The notes beneath the pieces are model-generated. The model was not told the DNA's origin and did no database searches. It worked only from the letters and a program-made list of their open reading frames with translations. Shown here piece after piece: positions 1 through 10,773 of a stretch of 64,000 nucleotides of DNA (its first letter is position 1; each line of letters begins with the position of its first letter). The DNA is from Dromiciops gliroides (lineage: Eukaryota > Chordata > Mammalia > Microbiotheria > Microbiotheriidae): contig NC_057866.1 in assembly GCF_019393635.1 (NCBI RefSeq), positions 10,860,223 through 10,924,222 of the forward strand. Reading direction: 5' to 3'. Position numbers and translations under genes: made by a program.

Positions 1-659
1 AGCCCCAGGGGACTGTGAGAGAGGAAAGAAGAAAAGAGGGAGGAGTAAGGAGGGGCCTCTACTTGGAGCCCAGGTCCGAGATGTCCCAGCACCCACAGAC
101 AGGCTGAGGAGGACCTCAGGCCCCAGAACCCCTCACTCTTCACATGCATTCTGACCTCAAAGCAACCCTGGGGGTGGGGGGGCCAGGGATTCTCATCCCA
201 TATACCAAGGAGGAGGGGGAAGGATGAGCCAAGGCCCCAGTGTCAGAGGTGAAATTGGAACTCAGGTCTTTCAAATCTTGAACCCAGGGTCACATCTCCT
301 CCTGTGCCTTACAGAGAACAGCCTCCTTCCCTACCCCCCTTGTCCTTGCTGAGGTAGGGGGGCCTGGCAGATCCCAAGCACACCATGTACTTGGACCAGA
401 GAGCACAGGAGATAATGTTTTCTGTTGTCTGCCCCACCCACTGCCCAGCCATGACCCTCTCTCCCTTCAAAACCAGGCTTTGGAAACAAACCCAGAATGC
501 TCTTCGGGTCCCACCCACTCCTGGGCAGCTCTGTTGACCCCCTGGTTGGGCCTCAGGCCTCCAGCTCTTTGAGGAGGAGGGACCACAGTGTGGGGCAGGG
601 GGATGACCACTGACCTTGCAGCACGAGGCCTGGATTATAAGGCAAGTGAAGCAGTGGTG

Positions 660-840
660 ACACAGGGAATGGAGGACTAGCCTTGGAATACACAAGACCT
701 GGGTTCAAATCCTGCCTCTGACCCTTACCAACTGTGACCCTAGGCAAGTAATCAGGTCTCAGCCTCAGTTTCCTCTTCCTAAAATGGGGAGGATAATAAC
801 AACTAGCTCTCAAGGCCCTTGTGAGGACCAAAGCTCTCAG
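660..840 (+). repeat. MIR-like SINE fragment
   Basis: It has the tRNA-SINE core words GGGTTCAAATCC, TGTGACCCTAGGCAAGT and CTCAGTTTCCTC followed by AAAATGGG, typical of MIR/MON-type SINEs, in diverged form. Confidence 0.65.
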
Positions 841-1072
841 TTTCTACTTTGCATATATCATTTAACTGACTCAGTTTCCACAACTGCAGGGGGGAAAGGT
901 TGGACCTGAGGACCCTTCCAGCTCCAGTTATGTGGTCCTGTAAATGACATAGCAGGATTAAAATATAATTAATATCTTTATAATATATTTAATGATATAA
1001 TTTTAAATAATAAGATATATCATATCTTTTGTTTTTCTGTCACCCACATCCACCATTCCAGACAGCCATCCT

Positions 1073-1243
1073 TTATTTTATTTTATTTATTTATTTGTTT
1101 ATTTTTGCAGGGCAATGAGGGTTAAGTGACTTGCCCAAGAGTCACACAGTTAGTAAGTGTCAAGCGTCTGAGGCTGCATTTGAACTCAGGTACTCCCGAA
1201 TCCAGGGCCGGTGCTTTATCCACTGCGCCACCTAGCCGCCCCC
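1073..1243 (-). mobile_element. CORE-SINE, WSINE1 type
   Basis: This is a reverse copy: a T-rich start, then GGGTTAAGTGACTTGCCCA, GTCACACAG and a CCACCTAGCCGCC end. It is a diverged member of the most abundant repeat in the window. Confidence 0.85.
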
Positions 1244-1269
1244 TTTATTTTTAAAATACTTTTTTATTA

Positions 1270-1760
1270 TTTTCTTTAATCATTTTTAAGAGGAAGAGGA
1301 AAAAATTTAAAAAAAATCAAAGCAATGCATCAAAAACAGTTTAACATATACACCGTTCCACACCCCTGGACCCCCACCTCTGCCAAGAAAGGGGAAAGGC
1401 TCTTATATCTCTTCCTTAGGGCCAGACTTGGTCCATGTCATTGGGTTATTAGGTATCTGTTCTTTTCATTTATATTCTCATCGTTTTAAATATTGTTGCC
1501 CTGGCTCTGCTCCTTTTCCATCAGTCCACGTTCTCTGCATACCTTGTTTGTCGTTTCTTGTAGTAGAGTAAGAGTCTGCACATTCATGTGTCACCACTTG
1601 TTAGGCCTTTTCTCAATTGATAAGTACTGCTGGGAATCATTTGGTATGGGGGAGCAGGGGGCTTTCTTCTTGGGTTATTTGGCATACTTCTGTGTTGCTT
1701 TTCAGAATGGCTGTGTCAGCTCACAGCTCCACCAGAGATGATGCATCCTTGTACTTTCTT
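1270..1760 (-). mobile_element. Old L1 3'-end fragment
   Basis: Reverse orientation. Words such as CTGGCTCTGCTCCTTTTCCATCAGTCCA, read with CTTTTCTCAATTGATAAG and ATGGCTGTGTCAGCTCACAGCTCCACCA, match the reverse complement of the L1 3' end seen intact at 17725-18330. It is strongly diverged, so its limits are approximate. Confidence 0.55.
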
Positions 1761-2104
1761 CCAAAGTTGCCTATTGTCTTTTGTTGGTTTTGCCTATTTT
1801 CGAGCAAAGACTTTGAGTCTCCTGCTATTCTTGGAGAGATCTGGATTCTAAGGATAATGGAATTCGATGCTTCAGAACTAGTCGAATTGGAAGAATGATA
1901 GTTATCGCTAATCATTCAATGTCAGTGCCCCCAGGCATCCGGGACTGGACCTGCGCTGTTTAGCAATTTTGTCCAATAATTTTGGGCAATAGTTCTCAAT
2001 CTTTTTAGTCTGAGGAGCCTATTACGATCTTAAAAATTAGAGGTCCCCCAAAAAGCTTTTGTTTATGGGTCTTGTCTATCAGTAGTCAGTGTTAGAAATT
2101 AAAA

Positions 2105-2270
2105 TGTGGGGTGGCTAGGTGGCACAGTGGATAAAGCACCAGCCCTGGATTCAGGAGTACCTGAGTTCAAATCTGGCCTCAGACACTTGACACTTACTAG
2201 CTGTGTGACCCTGGGCAAGTCACTTAACCCCCATTGCCCCACAAAAAAAAAAAAGAAAGAAAGAAAGAAA
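2105..2270 (+). mobile_element. CORE-SINE, WSINE1 type
   Basis: Forward copy running from GGGGTGGCTAGGTGGCACAG to an A-rich tail that continues as a short GAAA repeat. Confidence 0.9.
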
Positions 2271-2369
2271 TTAAAATGTCTTGGTATTATGAAAAGTTTT
2301 GACCTTGGTGATCCCCTGTGCAGGGTTCTTGGGGACCCCTGGAGGGGTGATGAAATTCAGTAGGATTAA

Positions 2370-2526
2370 ATGTTTTTGTTTGTTTGTTTGTTTTTGGTGA
2401 GGCAATTGGGGTTAAGTGACTTGCCCAGGGTCACACAGCTAGTAAGTGTTAAGTGTCTGAGGCCAGATTTGAACTCAGGTACTCCTGGCTCCAGGGCTCT
2501 ATCCACTGTGCCACCTAGCTGCCCCC
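2370..2526 (-). mobile_element. CORE-SINE, WSINE1 type
   Basis: Reverse copy, about 100 bp from the forward copy at 2105-2270, so the pair could form a hairpin in BAD pre-mRNA. Its GTTT-rich head represents the tail of the element. Confidence 0.9.
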
Positions 2527-2929
2527 CAGTAGGATTAAATGTAAAGTCATGCTTGGGTACAAAAAAAAGAGCTTTAATAAGTACAAGATGGGGGTGGCAT
2601 CAGTTAACATATAGTCAGGGGAAAAGATGGAGGGGTCTGAGTGGAGTCCAAGTTCAAGATGAGTCAGCCATCTGGGACTGCATTGGGAGGGGGCAACCCT
2701 CAAATTCTCAAAGTCCCTGAAAGATTTTTGTGCAATAAGTAGAGAGAGGTCTGTGTCTTAGGTGTTATCAGTTGGGAAATTAAATACAAAGTCCAGGTGA
2801 GGGTTAGTAAGGTGTGCCCTTGGAGGTGCTGTGAGGGCAGAGAAGGGGCTAGATGGGGGAGACATTGCCAAGGCAGGGTGGCCCAGACTGCAAGCCAGAT
2901 TTGAGGGTAGGAGTTGTCTTTTGCTTCTT

Positions 2930-3005
2930 TTGGCATCCTCAGCCCTTAGCACCATGGTGCCAGGCATACAGTTGGAGCCTAATAAGTGTTTATGAAGATT
3001 GAGAG
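2930..3005 (+). repeat. L2-type 3' tail fragment
   Basis: The sequence CCTAATAAGTGTTTATGAA after GTGCCAGGCATACAGT resembles the 3' end shared by L2/MIR-class elements. Similar tails occur at 19700-19770, 27010-27060, 59530-59640 and 63895-63975. Confidence 0.5.
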
Positions 3006-3200
3006 AAGGCAGCATCAAGGGTTGGGAAGGGGAAGGGAAGCAGAGGATGAAGATGAGAGAGCAGGAAAGGGGAAGTCAGGCCCCGAAATGTTTGAGCATT
3101 AGAAAGATGAAACAAGGGAGGAACTAGTGGCGTTTGTGTGACTGCAGGAATGAATGAACGAACGAATGAATAGATGGCATTCTCCCGGCTTTCTCCGCAG

Positions 3201-3777
3201 GCGCAGGCGCAAGCGCAGGCGACCGGAGGCCCCGCCTGATCTCCTACCCCCCACTCCAGGAGGGGTCTGGGGAGGTGAGTCCCGAAGCCGAGGCCGAGGC
3301 AGAGCGGTCCGAGGGGGAGGAGGAGCGCGGCCAGTTCCGGAGCCGCTCCAGCTCAGCGCCCCCTATCCTCTGGGCCGCGAGGCGTTATGGCAGTGAACTT
3401 CGCAGGATGAGCGACGAGTTTGATTGCACCTTCAAGGTACCCGTAGAGGGAGCCCAGAAAGTGGGGCGCGGGGCATACTGGTCATTGTAGTCTCAGAGTT
3501 CCTGAAGGCCTTAGGAAGGTGGGAGGGAAAGCTGGTGGCCTGGAGCGAGAGGAAAGGGAGGATTCCGGAAGTTGGGTGGGAGGCGGGACAAATGCCCAAG
3601 ATTGACAGTCACATTCTGTCTTTGCTCTTGTCCCCCAATCCACCCCCGCAGGGACTTCCCCGCCCGAAGAGCGCCGGCACTGCAAGCCAGATGCGTCGGA
3701 GCTACGCCTGGACCCGCCCCTTCCAGTCTTGGTTTGGCCGGAATTTGGGGAAAGGAGGCGGCGGTCCTACCCACTGA
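3201..3777 (+). CDS. BAD: BAD, BCL2-associated agonist of cell death, last two coding exons
   Basis: BAD is a BH3-only protein that binds BCL-XL and BCL-2 at mitochondria and is held inactive by phosphorylation and 14-3-3. The exons are 3201-3436 and 3652-3777; the junction is phase 0 (AAG then GGA), with donor GTACCC and acceptor CCCGCAG. The first exon carries the BH3 core [18 protein letters not shown]. All three Ser sites known from mammals are kept: RPRLIS (human Ser75), RSRSSS before APP (Ser99) and RRMS (Ser118). The last exon begins [17 protein letters not shown] and contains [13 protein letters not shown], as in human BAD, and has the same 41 residues. Differences are an EAEAEAE-rich acidic stretch before the 14-3-3 site and one residue fewer after the BH3 core. 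The N-terminal part is outside the window. Identity is very secure. Confidence 0.96.
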
Positions 3778-4215
3778 CCCCCGCCCCTTCCCCTTCTTCC
3801 CAGTCATCCCAACCCTGAAGTAGTTTGGCGGCCATGTTGGATAAGGGCGGACGTGCTCTGCTTTCTACTTCCAGAGGCCGGAAGCAAGTGTGAAAGTGCA
3901 GAGAGTCAGGGAGCCAATGGCGTGACTGGAATCTACCTGAGCCATGCGAATTACTTGGGGAGCCCGGGCGCCGGCCGGCCAAAACAACAGTAGGCCGGCC
4001 TTTTCCGCCCACAGCCAACATGGTGGCCGGAAGCGGCCTGCGACTAGACTTCCAGGCCCACCCCTAAACACCGGCTTATGGGCGGGGCCTCGCTATGCCT
4101 GCGCCTTACTCAGAGCCGAGATTAACCATTTCTTCCCCGGGGAGCTGCCTTAGTAGCGGATTCTTGGGTTTTCTGTGTGAGTGTGAGAATAAAGCTGAAG
4201 TCATTTGTTGTTGTG
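3778..4215 (+). other. BAD: BAD 3' untranslated region with promoter-like motifs
   Basis: This follows the BAD stop codon and ends shortly after a canonical AATAAA at 4188-4193. It is unusually GC-rich for a 3'UTR. It contains two ETS-type CCGGAAGC/GGCCGGAAGCG sites, two YY1-like words (GGCGGCCATGTTGG near 3828 and AACATGGTGGCC near 4017), a CCAAT box (near 3912) and a GC box GGGCGGGGCC (near 4081). From memory the human BAD 3'UTR shares several of these words, such as TTTTCCGCCCACAGCC followed by an ETS site. That comparison is recollection, not a search. Confidence 0.75.
4188..4193 (+). terminator. BAD: BAD poly(A) signal
   Basis: A canonical AATAAA lies 411 nt after the BAD stop, and a GTTGTTGTGTCT-type downstream element follows at about 4206-4218. 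It is the first good signal on this strand after the gene. Confidence 0.75.
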
Positions 4216-5618
4216 TCTCCTGCTTCTCTTCTCCTACATATCCTCAGACATCAAGTCTCTGGTGCCTCGACCCCCACTCTGCCGCTCAGGAACCTGCCAT
4301 GGCTCCCCATTGCTAATTCCCTGGCCTGGCATCAGGCCCTCAGCCAGCCCGTACCACGTTTAGATTGCAGAGTCCTCTAATGTTGGGGTCCAATTTAGGT
4401 GCTCCTTCTACTGAGAATCCTTTTGTGATTGCCCCTTTCCCTTCTCAAATTTTTCACATAGTAGTCCTTTTTATGGATCTGTATTTGCTTATAAGCCCTC
4501 TGAAGGCAGGAAACCTGGGGTGGAGAAAGAGATATCTTTGCCTTCCCAGTACATGGGTAGAGCCATAACCTCATCCATTGTCAGAAAGGCACGATGATGT
4601 TTCTAGAGTTTGAAGGGACATCAAGACCTCTAATGTCCAACCTTATCGTCTCATAGATGAGCAAACTGGAACCTGGACAAGTTAAGGTCACACAGGTAGA
4701 ATTAGAACCCAGGTCCTCTGTTTATACAGTGGATAGAGTGTGGGACCTGGAGTCAGGACGACTCCTTTTTCTGGGTTAAAATCTGACCTCAGATGTTTAT
4801 TAGCTATGTGACCCTGGGTAAGTCACTTAACCCTGTTTGCCTTAGTTTCCTCATCTGTAAAATGAGCAGGAGAAGAAAATGGCATCTCTGCCAAGAAAAT
4901 CTTCCAAATGGAGTCACAAAGAGTCCGGACAAGACTGAACCACAATAACAACAAAGTCTGCCTCCTAAGCCAGTAATTGATGGCTTTGTGCCAAGCACTG
5001 GGCTCAGCCTGTGGAGTCGGCTTCCCTGGTGCCTTCCAGTTAGGACTGAATGGCTTTCCACAGAAGACGAGCCTGGAGCTTGGATTTGAGCTCGGAGGGA
5101 AAACTATGGGAGAAGGGGAGGGGGAGCATAAGCAAGGGAGAGGGCACCAGGATAGGTTGTCATACTGAGAGAAGGTTGCAGCCAGATGATGGGAAGCTTT
5201 AAATATCAGGAAGACCGACTGGGACATAACCGAGAAGAAAGGCTTACAGGCTAGCTGGGACAGAGATCATTTTCAGATGGGGAAGAGGAGGCCCCAAGCA
5301 TGAACAAGGAGCCAAAATGAGATGATCCAGCCCGAAACTATGTCACTAGCAAGCGGCGTGAGGTAAGGACAAGACAGCAACTGTGCATGGGCACGAGGTG
5401 AGGAGAGGCTGGGCAGCCAGCTCAGGTGTCCCTGAGATGGGCCCCAAAGGGCTCCATCCATCCGTGACCTGTGTGACCACCAAGGATCTGGGGCCAGGAC
5501 TCCTTGGCAAAGTTGTTGCTTCTTTGTAATCTGCCTGTGCCTCCCTTCCTCCCCACCCCATCTCCTGTTTGCTCTGGACTTTGGCAAAAAGAGAGAGCAG
5601 TCCATCGGCAGGAGATAA
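4216..5618. other. Intergenic, BAD to provirus
   Basis: I see no coding exon. The only clear element is a MAR1-type SINE at about 4720-4956. The rest is unremarkable single-copy-looking DNA up to the provirus. Confidence 0.6.
4720..4956 (+). mobile_element. MAR1-type SINE
   Basis: Forward copy with the long 3' part typical of MAR1: CTCATCTGTAAAATGAGC, CTGCCAAGAAAAT, AAATGGAGTCACAAAGAGTC and a CAATAACAACAAA end. Confidence 0.8.
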
Positions 5619-5910
5619 TGTGAGAAATGGATGTTTTAGTTTCCACAAAGTCACTTGAAACTTAGGAAACAAACCTAAGTTTAGGTTAATGTGGAAGAAA
5701 GGAAACAAAGCTTAGACCCAATGCATACTGTTGGTAGGGGGATGCATAAAGTGGCTAAAACTAGTTTTGTGGTTAGGCATAGATGAGCATATCCACTTAT
5801 GTAAGCAAAAAGGGTGTATACATACCCAAATAAAGGCAAAAGAAAATAAGGGCTAGGGTCACCCAGTTGTGGGGAATGGGAGATGCCATCAGGGGAGAGG
5901 CCTCACCGGG
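5619..5910 (+). repeat. 5' LTR remnant of the provirus
   Basis: This matches the first part of the 3' LTR closely, sharing GGAAACAAACCTAAGTTTAG, AAGTGGCTAAAACTAGTTTTG and AGAAAATAAGGGCTAGGGTC. The match fades after about 5910. Confidence 0.85.
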
Positions 5911-6514
5911 GGCTCCTGCTACGGAAGGACAGGATTTCCTGTGTATTGTTAACCTCAGAGAGTGTTCAGAGTCTCAGGACCGCATTAATAAGTAGGAAAC
6001 AGAAAAAGGGGAAAAGGTAGGTACTGTGGTAGCCACCACGCACCTCGGTGCACAGACCAAGGGAAAAAAAAGAGGACATTTAAGTATTGGTGGTTGGGGC
6101 ATCTCACGAGGGTCTGAGACTGAAAGTGTGTGAGTGAAATACACCAACATGGCAAGAAGTGAGGGCAGAGTCTGGATCCAAGGTTCTGATGATCTGTGGA
6201 GGGACTCAGCCGGAGAAGGACTAGATGAAAGGGAAACAGTACAAAAGGTCTCGGACAAGTAAGTAAGATGGGGAATAAGAATGCAAAGGTACCAGGGAAA
6301 ATAGGAAACCAGAGAGTCCTTTGTGGACATTGCTCCAGTCTTTAGGGAGGATGTTGAAATATTGGGAAGATGCCAATTGTAGCAGACAAAAGAGTAAGAA
6401 AAAGATGATTAGATATTGTTGCTTCACTTGGCTGAAGCAGAGCATATTACCACCTGCTGTCTTCTGGCCTAAGTATGGGGCTGAGGAAGACTAGTTGTGT
6501 CAAGCCCTTAATTT

Positions 6515-6652
6515 TCTTTTCTTTCTTTTTTTTTTGGTGAGGCAGTTGGGGTTAAGTGGCTTGCCCAGGGTCACACAGCTAGTAAGTGTCAAGTATCTGA
6601 GGCCGGATTTGAACTCAGGTCCTCCTGAATCCAGGGCCGGTGCTCTATCCAG
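6515..6652 (-). mobile_element. CORE-SINE, WSINE1 type, truncated
   Basis: Reverse copy inside the provirus. It lacks the last part of the element and abuts the next SINE. Confidence 0.85.
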
Positions 6653-6673
6653 TGTCCATTAACATCAATATTC

Positions 6674-6835
6674 GGGGACAACTAGGTGGAGCAGTGGATA
6701 AAGCACCAGCCCTGGATTCGGGAGGACCTGAGTTCAAATCCGGCCTCAGACATTTGACACTTACTAGCTGTGTGACCCTGGGTAAGTCACTTAATCCCCA
6801 TTGCCCCACAAAAACACAAAAAAACAAAAACGAAA
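6674..6835 (+). mobile_element. CORE-SINE, WSINE1 type
   Basis: Forward copy inside the provirus, from GGGGACAACTAGGTGG to an A-rich tail (CACAAAAACAC). Confidence 0.88.
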
Positions 6836-6852
6836 CACATCAATATTAAGGG

Positions 6853-7020
6853 CTTGAGGGGCAGCTAGATGGTACAGTGGATAGAGCACTGGCCCTAGAT
6901 TCAGGAGGACCTGAGTTCAAATCCGGCTTCAGACACTTGACACTTACTAGCTGTGTGACCCTGGGCAAGTCACTTAACCCCAATTGCCCTGCCCCAAAAA
7001 ACAAAAAACAAACAAACAAA
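6853..7020 (+). mobile_element. CORE-SINE, WSINE1 type
   Basis: Forward copy inside the provirus, from GGGGCAGCTAGATGGTACAG to a CAAACAAACAAA tail. Confidence 0.88.
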
Positions 7021-7289
7021 AAAGGCAAGAAGAAAAACAAAAACAGAAGGCTAAAACTATGATGACCACAGTAGATGAGATGGTGAAAAAGAGAATGGAA
7101 CCAGTACCAGAGAGGGGGCACGGAGGCAACTGGGAAGAAGGAAAAGGAGGTAGGAGAGGAAACACACCAACTCAGGTAAGGGGCCCATCCCAACAGAGTC
7201 TCTCAGACTCCCCCAGGTGTTAACAGTGTAGAAGACCCAGTCATTTTAAACGGGAGGAAAGCAGTCTGTTAGGGAGGGATTTAATTATA

Positions 7290-7457
7290 CAATTTTATTT
7301 ATTGTTTTTTGTTTTGTTTTTTTGGGGGCAATGGGGGTTAAGTGACTTGCCCAGGGTCACACAGCTAGTAAGTATCAAGTGTCTGAGGCCGGATTTGAAC
7401 TCAGGTACTCCTGAATCCAGGGCCAGTGCTTTATCCACTGTGCCACCTAGCCGCCCC
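7290..7457 (-). mobile_element. CORE-SINE, WSINE1 type
   Basis: Full-length reverse copy inside the provirus, ending CCACCTAGCCGCCCC. Confidence 0.9.
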
Positions 7458-7547
7458 TTACAATTTGACTTAAAACTGGAAGTACAAGATGAACAGGTTA
7501 AGGTGATAATGGCCATCTGTAGGGAAGAGGATGAAAAACACATTAAT

Positions 7548-7705
7548 CAGGGCAGCTAGGTGGCACAGTAGATAAAGCACCAGGCCTGGATTCAGGAGGA
7601 CATGAGTTCAAATCTGGCCTCAGACACTTGACACTTACTAGCTGTGTGACCCTGGGCAAGTCACTTAACCCCAATTGCCTCACAAAAAATAAATAAATAA
7701 AAGAA
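7548..7705 (+). mobile_element. CORE-SINE, WSINE1 type
   Basis: Full-length forward copy inside the provirus with an AAATAAATAAATAAA tail. The words GAAAAACACATTAATC occur on both sides (about 7531 and 7703), an apparent target-site duplication that marks a clean insertion. Confidence 0.92.
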
Positions 7706-8911
7706 AAACACATTAATCCGGTAGTTTGGGTAAAAGAAGGGAATAGGGTGATGGAAGGAAAGAGATATAATGAATATGCTATAATTGATGGGAATAATAA
7801 CTCGCTGGAAGAGTCAGACAGATTGCCAAACAGTTGGTCAGCCCAGACCTTCCAGCTGAATGCCCTAAATCAAGCCTTGAAACTATTGAGCAAAAGAGAA
7901 GGGACCATCTATACAGACTCTAAATATGCCTACAGGGGTAGTCCACACCTTTGGGAAAATCTGGTGTGAAAGGGGACTAATTAATAGTAAAGGAAAAGAG
8001 TTAGTTCATGGGGAATTGGTAAAGCAGCTGTTGACCAATTTGTTATTACCAAATGAAATTGCTGTGGTCCATATAAACGAACAACAGAAGGGAAACTCGT
8101 TTTGAGGTTAAGGGAAATCAGTTAGCTGATGAAATGGCCAAAGAAGCTGCCTTGCTCCCTGAATCTACTAAGATGCATGTCATGATCCCTGTAGTCCCTA
8201 AGATCCAAGTGGTCCCAAACTTCACTGACCAACAGAAAATAATGTTGACCAAACTCGGAGCAATAGAGACAGAAGAGGAATGATAGCTATTGCCAGATGG
8301 GAGAGAGATGGTAAATAAACAAATCATGAGAGAGGTCCTGTCTCTCTTACATCAAGGGAGCCATGGGAGGGGGAGGGGGGCACAAGCTATGTGTGATTCA
8401 GTATTAAGTATTAAATATGGACTGAGAGGAATTCACACCATAGCTAAACAAGTGTGTGAGGCCTGCATAGTTTGTAGGAAGGTAAACAAGAAGGAATTGA
8501 GAAAACCAACTCCTGGAGGGCAGAAGCCTGGTCGTGATCTATTCCAAAGCTTCCAATTTGACTTTACCCAAAATGCCAATGGTGGGCAGACTAAAACTTC
8601 CTGGTAATAGTCACCCATTTAACAGGATGGGTTGAGGTCTATCCAATGGTGACAGCTATGGCTACTGGGGTCTCCAAGATCATTCTGGAACAGATCATCC
8701 CCTGGTATGGCCTGGTAGAGAACAGATTCAGATAATGGGAGTCATTTCACTTCTAAGGTATTGCAGGGGATTATGGAAGCATTTGGAAAGATCCTGGGGC
8801 TTCCACACCCCTTGGCATCCTCCATAGTCAGGATGACTAGAGCACATGAATCAGACCTTAAGGAGGCATCTGTTCAAATTACTGTTAGAAACTAAACTCC
8901 CAGCAGTTTGG

Positions 8912-9105
8912 AACTATGCCCAAAGGGCTATGGGACTGTGCATACCCTTTGACCCAGTAATACCACTGCTAGGTCTGTATCCCAGGGAGATCATGGAAAA
9001 GGGAGAAGGACCCTTCTCCTAACTAAAAATATTATGAAAACAAATGTTGAAAACTTTTTTTACATGTAACTGGAAAATGATTAAATGCTTTTATGATTTA
9101 AAAAA
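8912..9105 (+). mobile_element. L1 3'-end fragment
   Basis: GTGCATACCCTTTGACCCAG and TACCACTGCTAGGTCTGTAT are the conserved end of L1 ORF2, followed by AAAACAAATGTTGAAAACTT, the same 3' end seen at 18280-18310. It is internally shortened and sits inside the provirus. Confidence 0.75.
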
Positions 9106-9282
9106 AAGAACTCCCCTGAACTAAATGCTTGCCCATTGCCCTATTGAGAATTAGAACAGCCCCAGGCAGGATTTAGGCTTATCCCCCTATGAACTATTAT
9201 TTGGGTTGCCTTACTTAGGGGATATCCCAACTATGGAAACCAAGAACTGGTTGGTGAAGGACCGTGTGCTGGCATTGTCCTC

Positions 9283-9455
9283 TTTTTTGTTTGTTTGTTT
9301 GCTTTTTGGTATTTTGGTCGGAGCAATGAGGGTTAAGTGACTTGCCCAGGGTCACACAGCTAGTTAGTGTCAAGTGTCTGAGGCTAGATTTGAACTCAGG
9401 TCCTCCTGAATCCTGGACCAGTGTTTTATCCACTGCCACCTATCTGCTCCCCATT
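9283..9455 (-). mobile_element. CORE-SINE, WSINE1 type
   Basis: Reverse copy inside the provirus integrase region, more diverged than its neighbours. Confidence 0.85.
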
Positions 9456-10773
9456 GTCCTCTTCTTTATCCAACTTTAGGCAAAAGGGATTGCTGGCCCA
9501 GACTCCATCTCTTGAATTTGGAGTACACCAAATCCATCCAGGAGATTGGGTCCTGATTAAATCTTGGAAAGAGACCAAGTTACGACTAGAGTGGGAATGA
9601 CCCTACCAGGTAGTCTTGACCACAGAGACTTCTATCTGGATGGCTGAGAAGGGCTGGACCCACTATACTAGGATTAAAGGACCTATAAGGAGACCAGACC
9701 ACTCTAATCTGTCTCCTTTGAAGGGAAGTTGGAAGGTAAACCCCACTCTGGATTCTCTGAGACTCATCTTATGGAGACAATACTTAGGAAATGACTGATG
9801 AGGTGGGACTGTGTTGTCCCTCTCTGGACTTTGAATATGGATCTTGGGCCAGAAAAGGGAAACTTTTCCTTGTGGAACCTTGACAGAGAAGAACTGTCAG
9901 GCATAGGAGAACCCCTATTGATAATATCAGGAGCCCTCTTTGTGATCTGTATCCATCCCAGTGGTGTTTCGGAAGACCCAGGGCAACCCCCCCCCCACCC
10001 CCCTGCATCAGAATGAGACATCTAAATGTGATCATATCAGCACTTGAATAGCAACAGGGGGGCAAGCAGCCTGGACCCCAGTAAAGTTAACAATCAATGT
10101 GACTGAGGGACTGGACTCACAAACCATACAAATAGATGCATGTCAGGTTATAGACTGTGCAAATTTGGAACGCCAAAGATGGTTAAGTGGGGAAAACAAG
10201 GACTTATATCCAGAGCCTATCGTAGGATCAGGATATGCAAAGGCTTCCCCTGGCCCCTCCTGGGATGGTGTATGGTGGACCACACAACACAGAGGATGGA
10301 CTGTGAAAATGGGATGAGTCTCCCAGAGTTGGAGACCTCTGAAAGACACAATTATCTTCTATAAACGCAACGCCTCACCAGATTGTGAAACCTTAAAGTG
10401 TAACCCAGCAGTAATTACCATCAAACAAGCAGATAAGTTGGTAGAAAGTTCAAGTCCTAGGGATCAAGTGTGTATGGAATGGGAGTAGATGTATCAGGAC
10501 GAAATTCAGGAGGCAGATTTCTCATATGGATCGTGTCCTTACCCACCTCCTCGGCTCCATCTACAATCCTGACAGTCCAGGACCCCAACAAGGGGAGATT
10601 CTCTCTGATAGTGAGTCCATGACCCAGAACAACCCTAAGATAGTGAAAGACATAAAAGCTGAGGATTTAAGACAAAGAGGAAGACCTATATGAAGAAGAG
10701 CGTGAAAGAGCATTAATCAAACCTGAAAGATTGAATGTGGAAACAAAATTAGGGATTAAAGAAGGGGAGGGAA

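Larger units (their letters stand above)
1..3200 (+). other. BAD: BAD intron (before the penultimate exon), repeat-filled
   Basis: No coding exon is visible here. The human gene has a long intron in this position, so the N-terminal coding exon of BAD is expected to lie left of the window. The stretch holds a MIR-like fragment (660-840), an AT-rich patch (955-1020), three CORE-SINEs, an old reversed L1 3' fragment (about 1270-1760), an L2-type tail (about 2930-3005) and a short GAAT/GAAC repeat just before the exon (3148-3173). The intron ends in a normal acceptor, TCTCCGCAG at 3192-3200. Confidence 0.7.
7740..9800 (+). pseudogene. Provirus pol remnant (RNase H and integrase regions), fossil
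   Basis: Short conserved peptides are visible: TIYTDSKYAY from RNase H, VCEACIVCRKVNK from the integrase zinc-finger region and SFQFDFTQ from the start of the integrase core. The family assignment comes from their resemblance to murine-leukaemia-type pol. The region is non-functional and is interrupted by an L1 tail and a SINE. Confidence 0.75.

Noticed and set aside
7740-10770. A live or captured retroviral gene in the provirus
   Set aside because: Only short remnants of coding sequence remain and the element has many defects, so it is a fossil.
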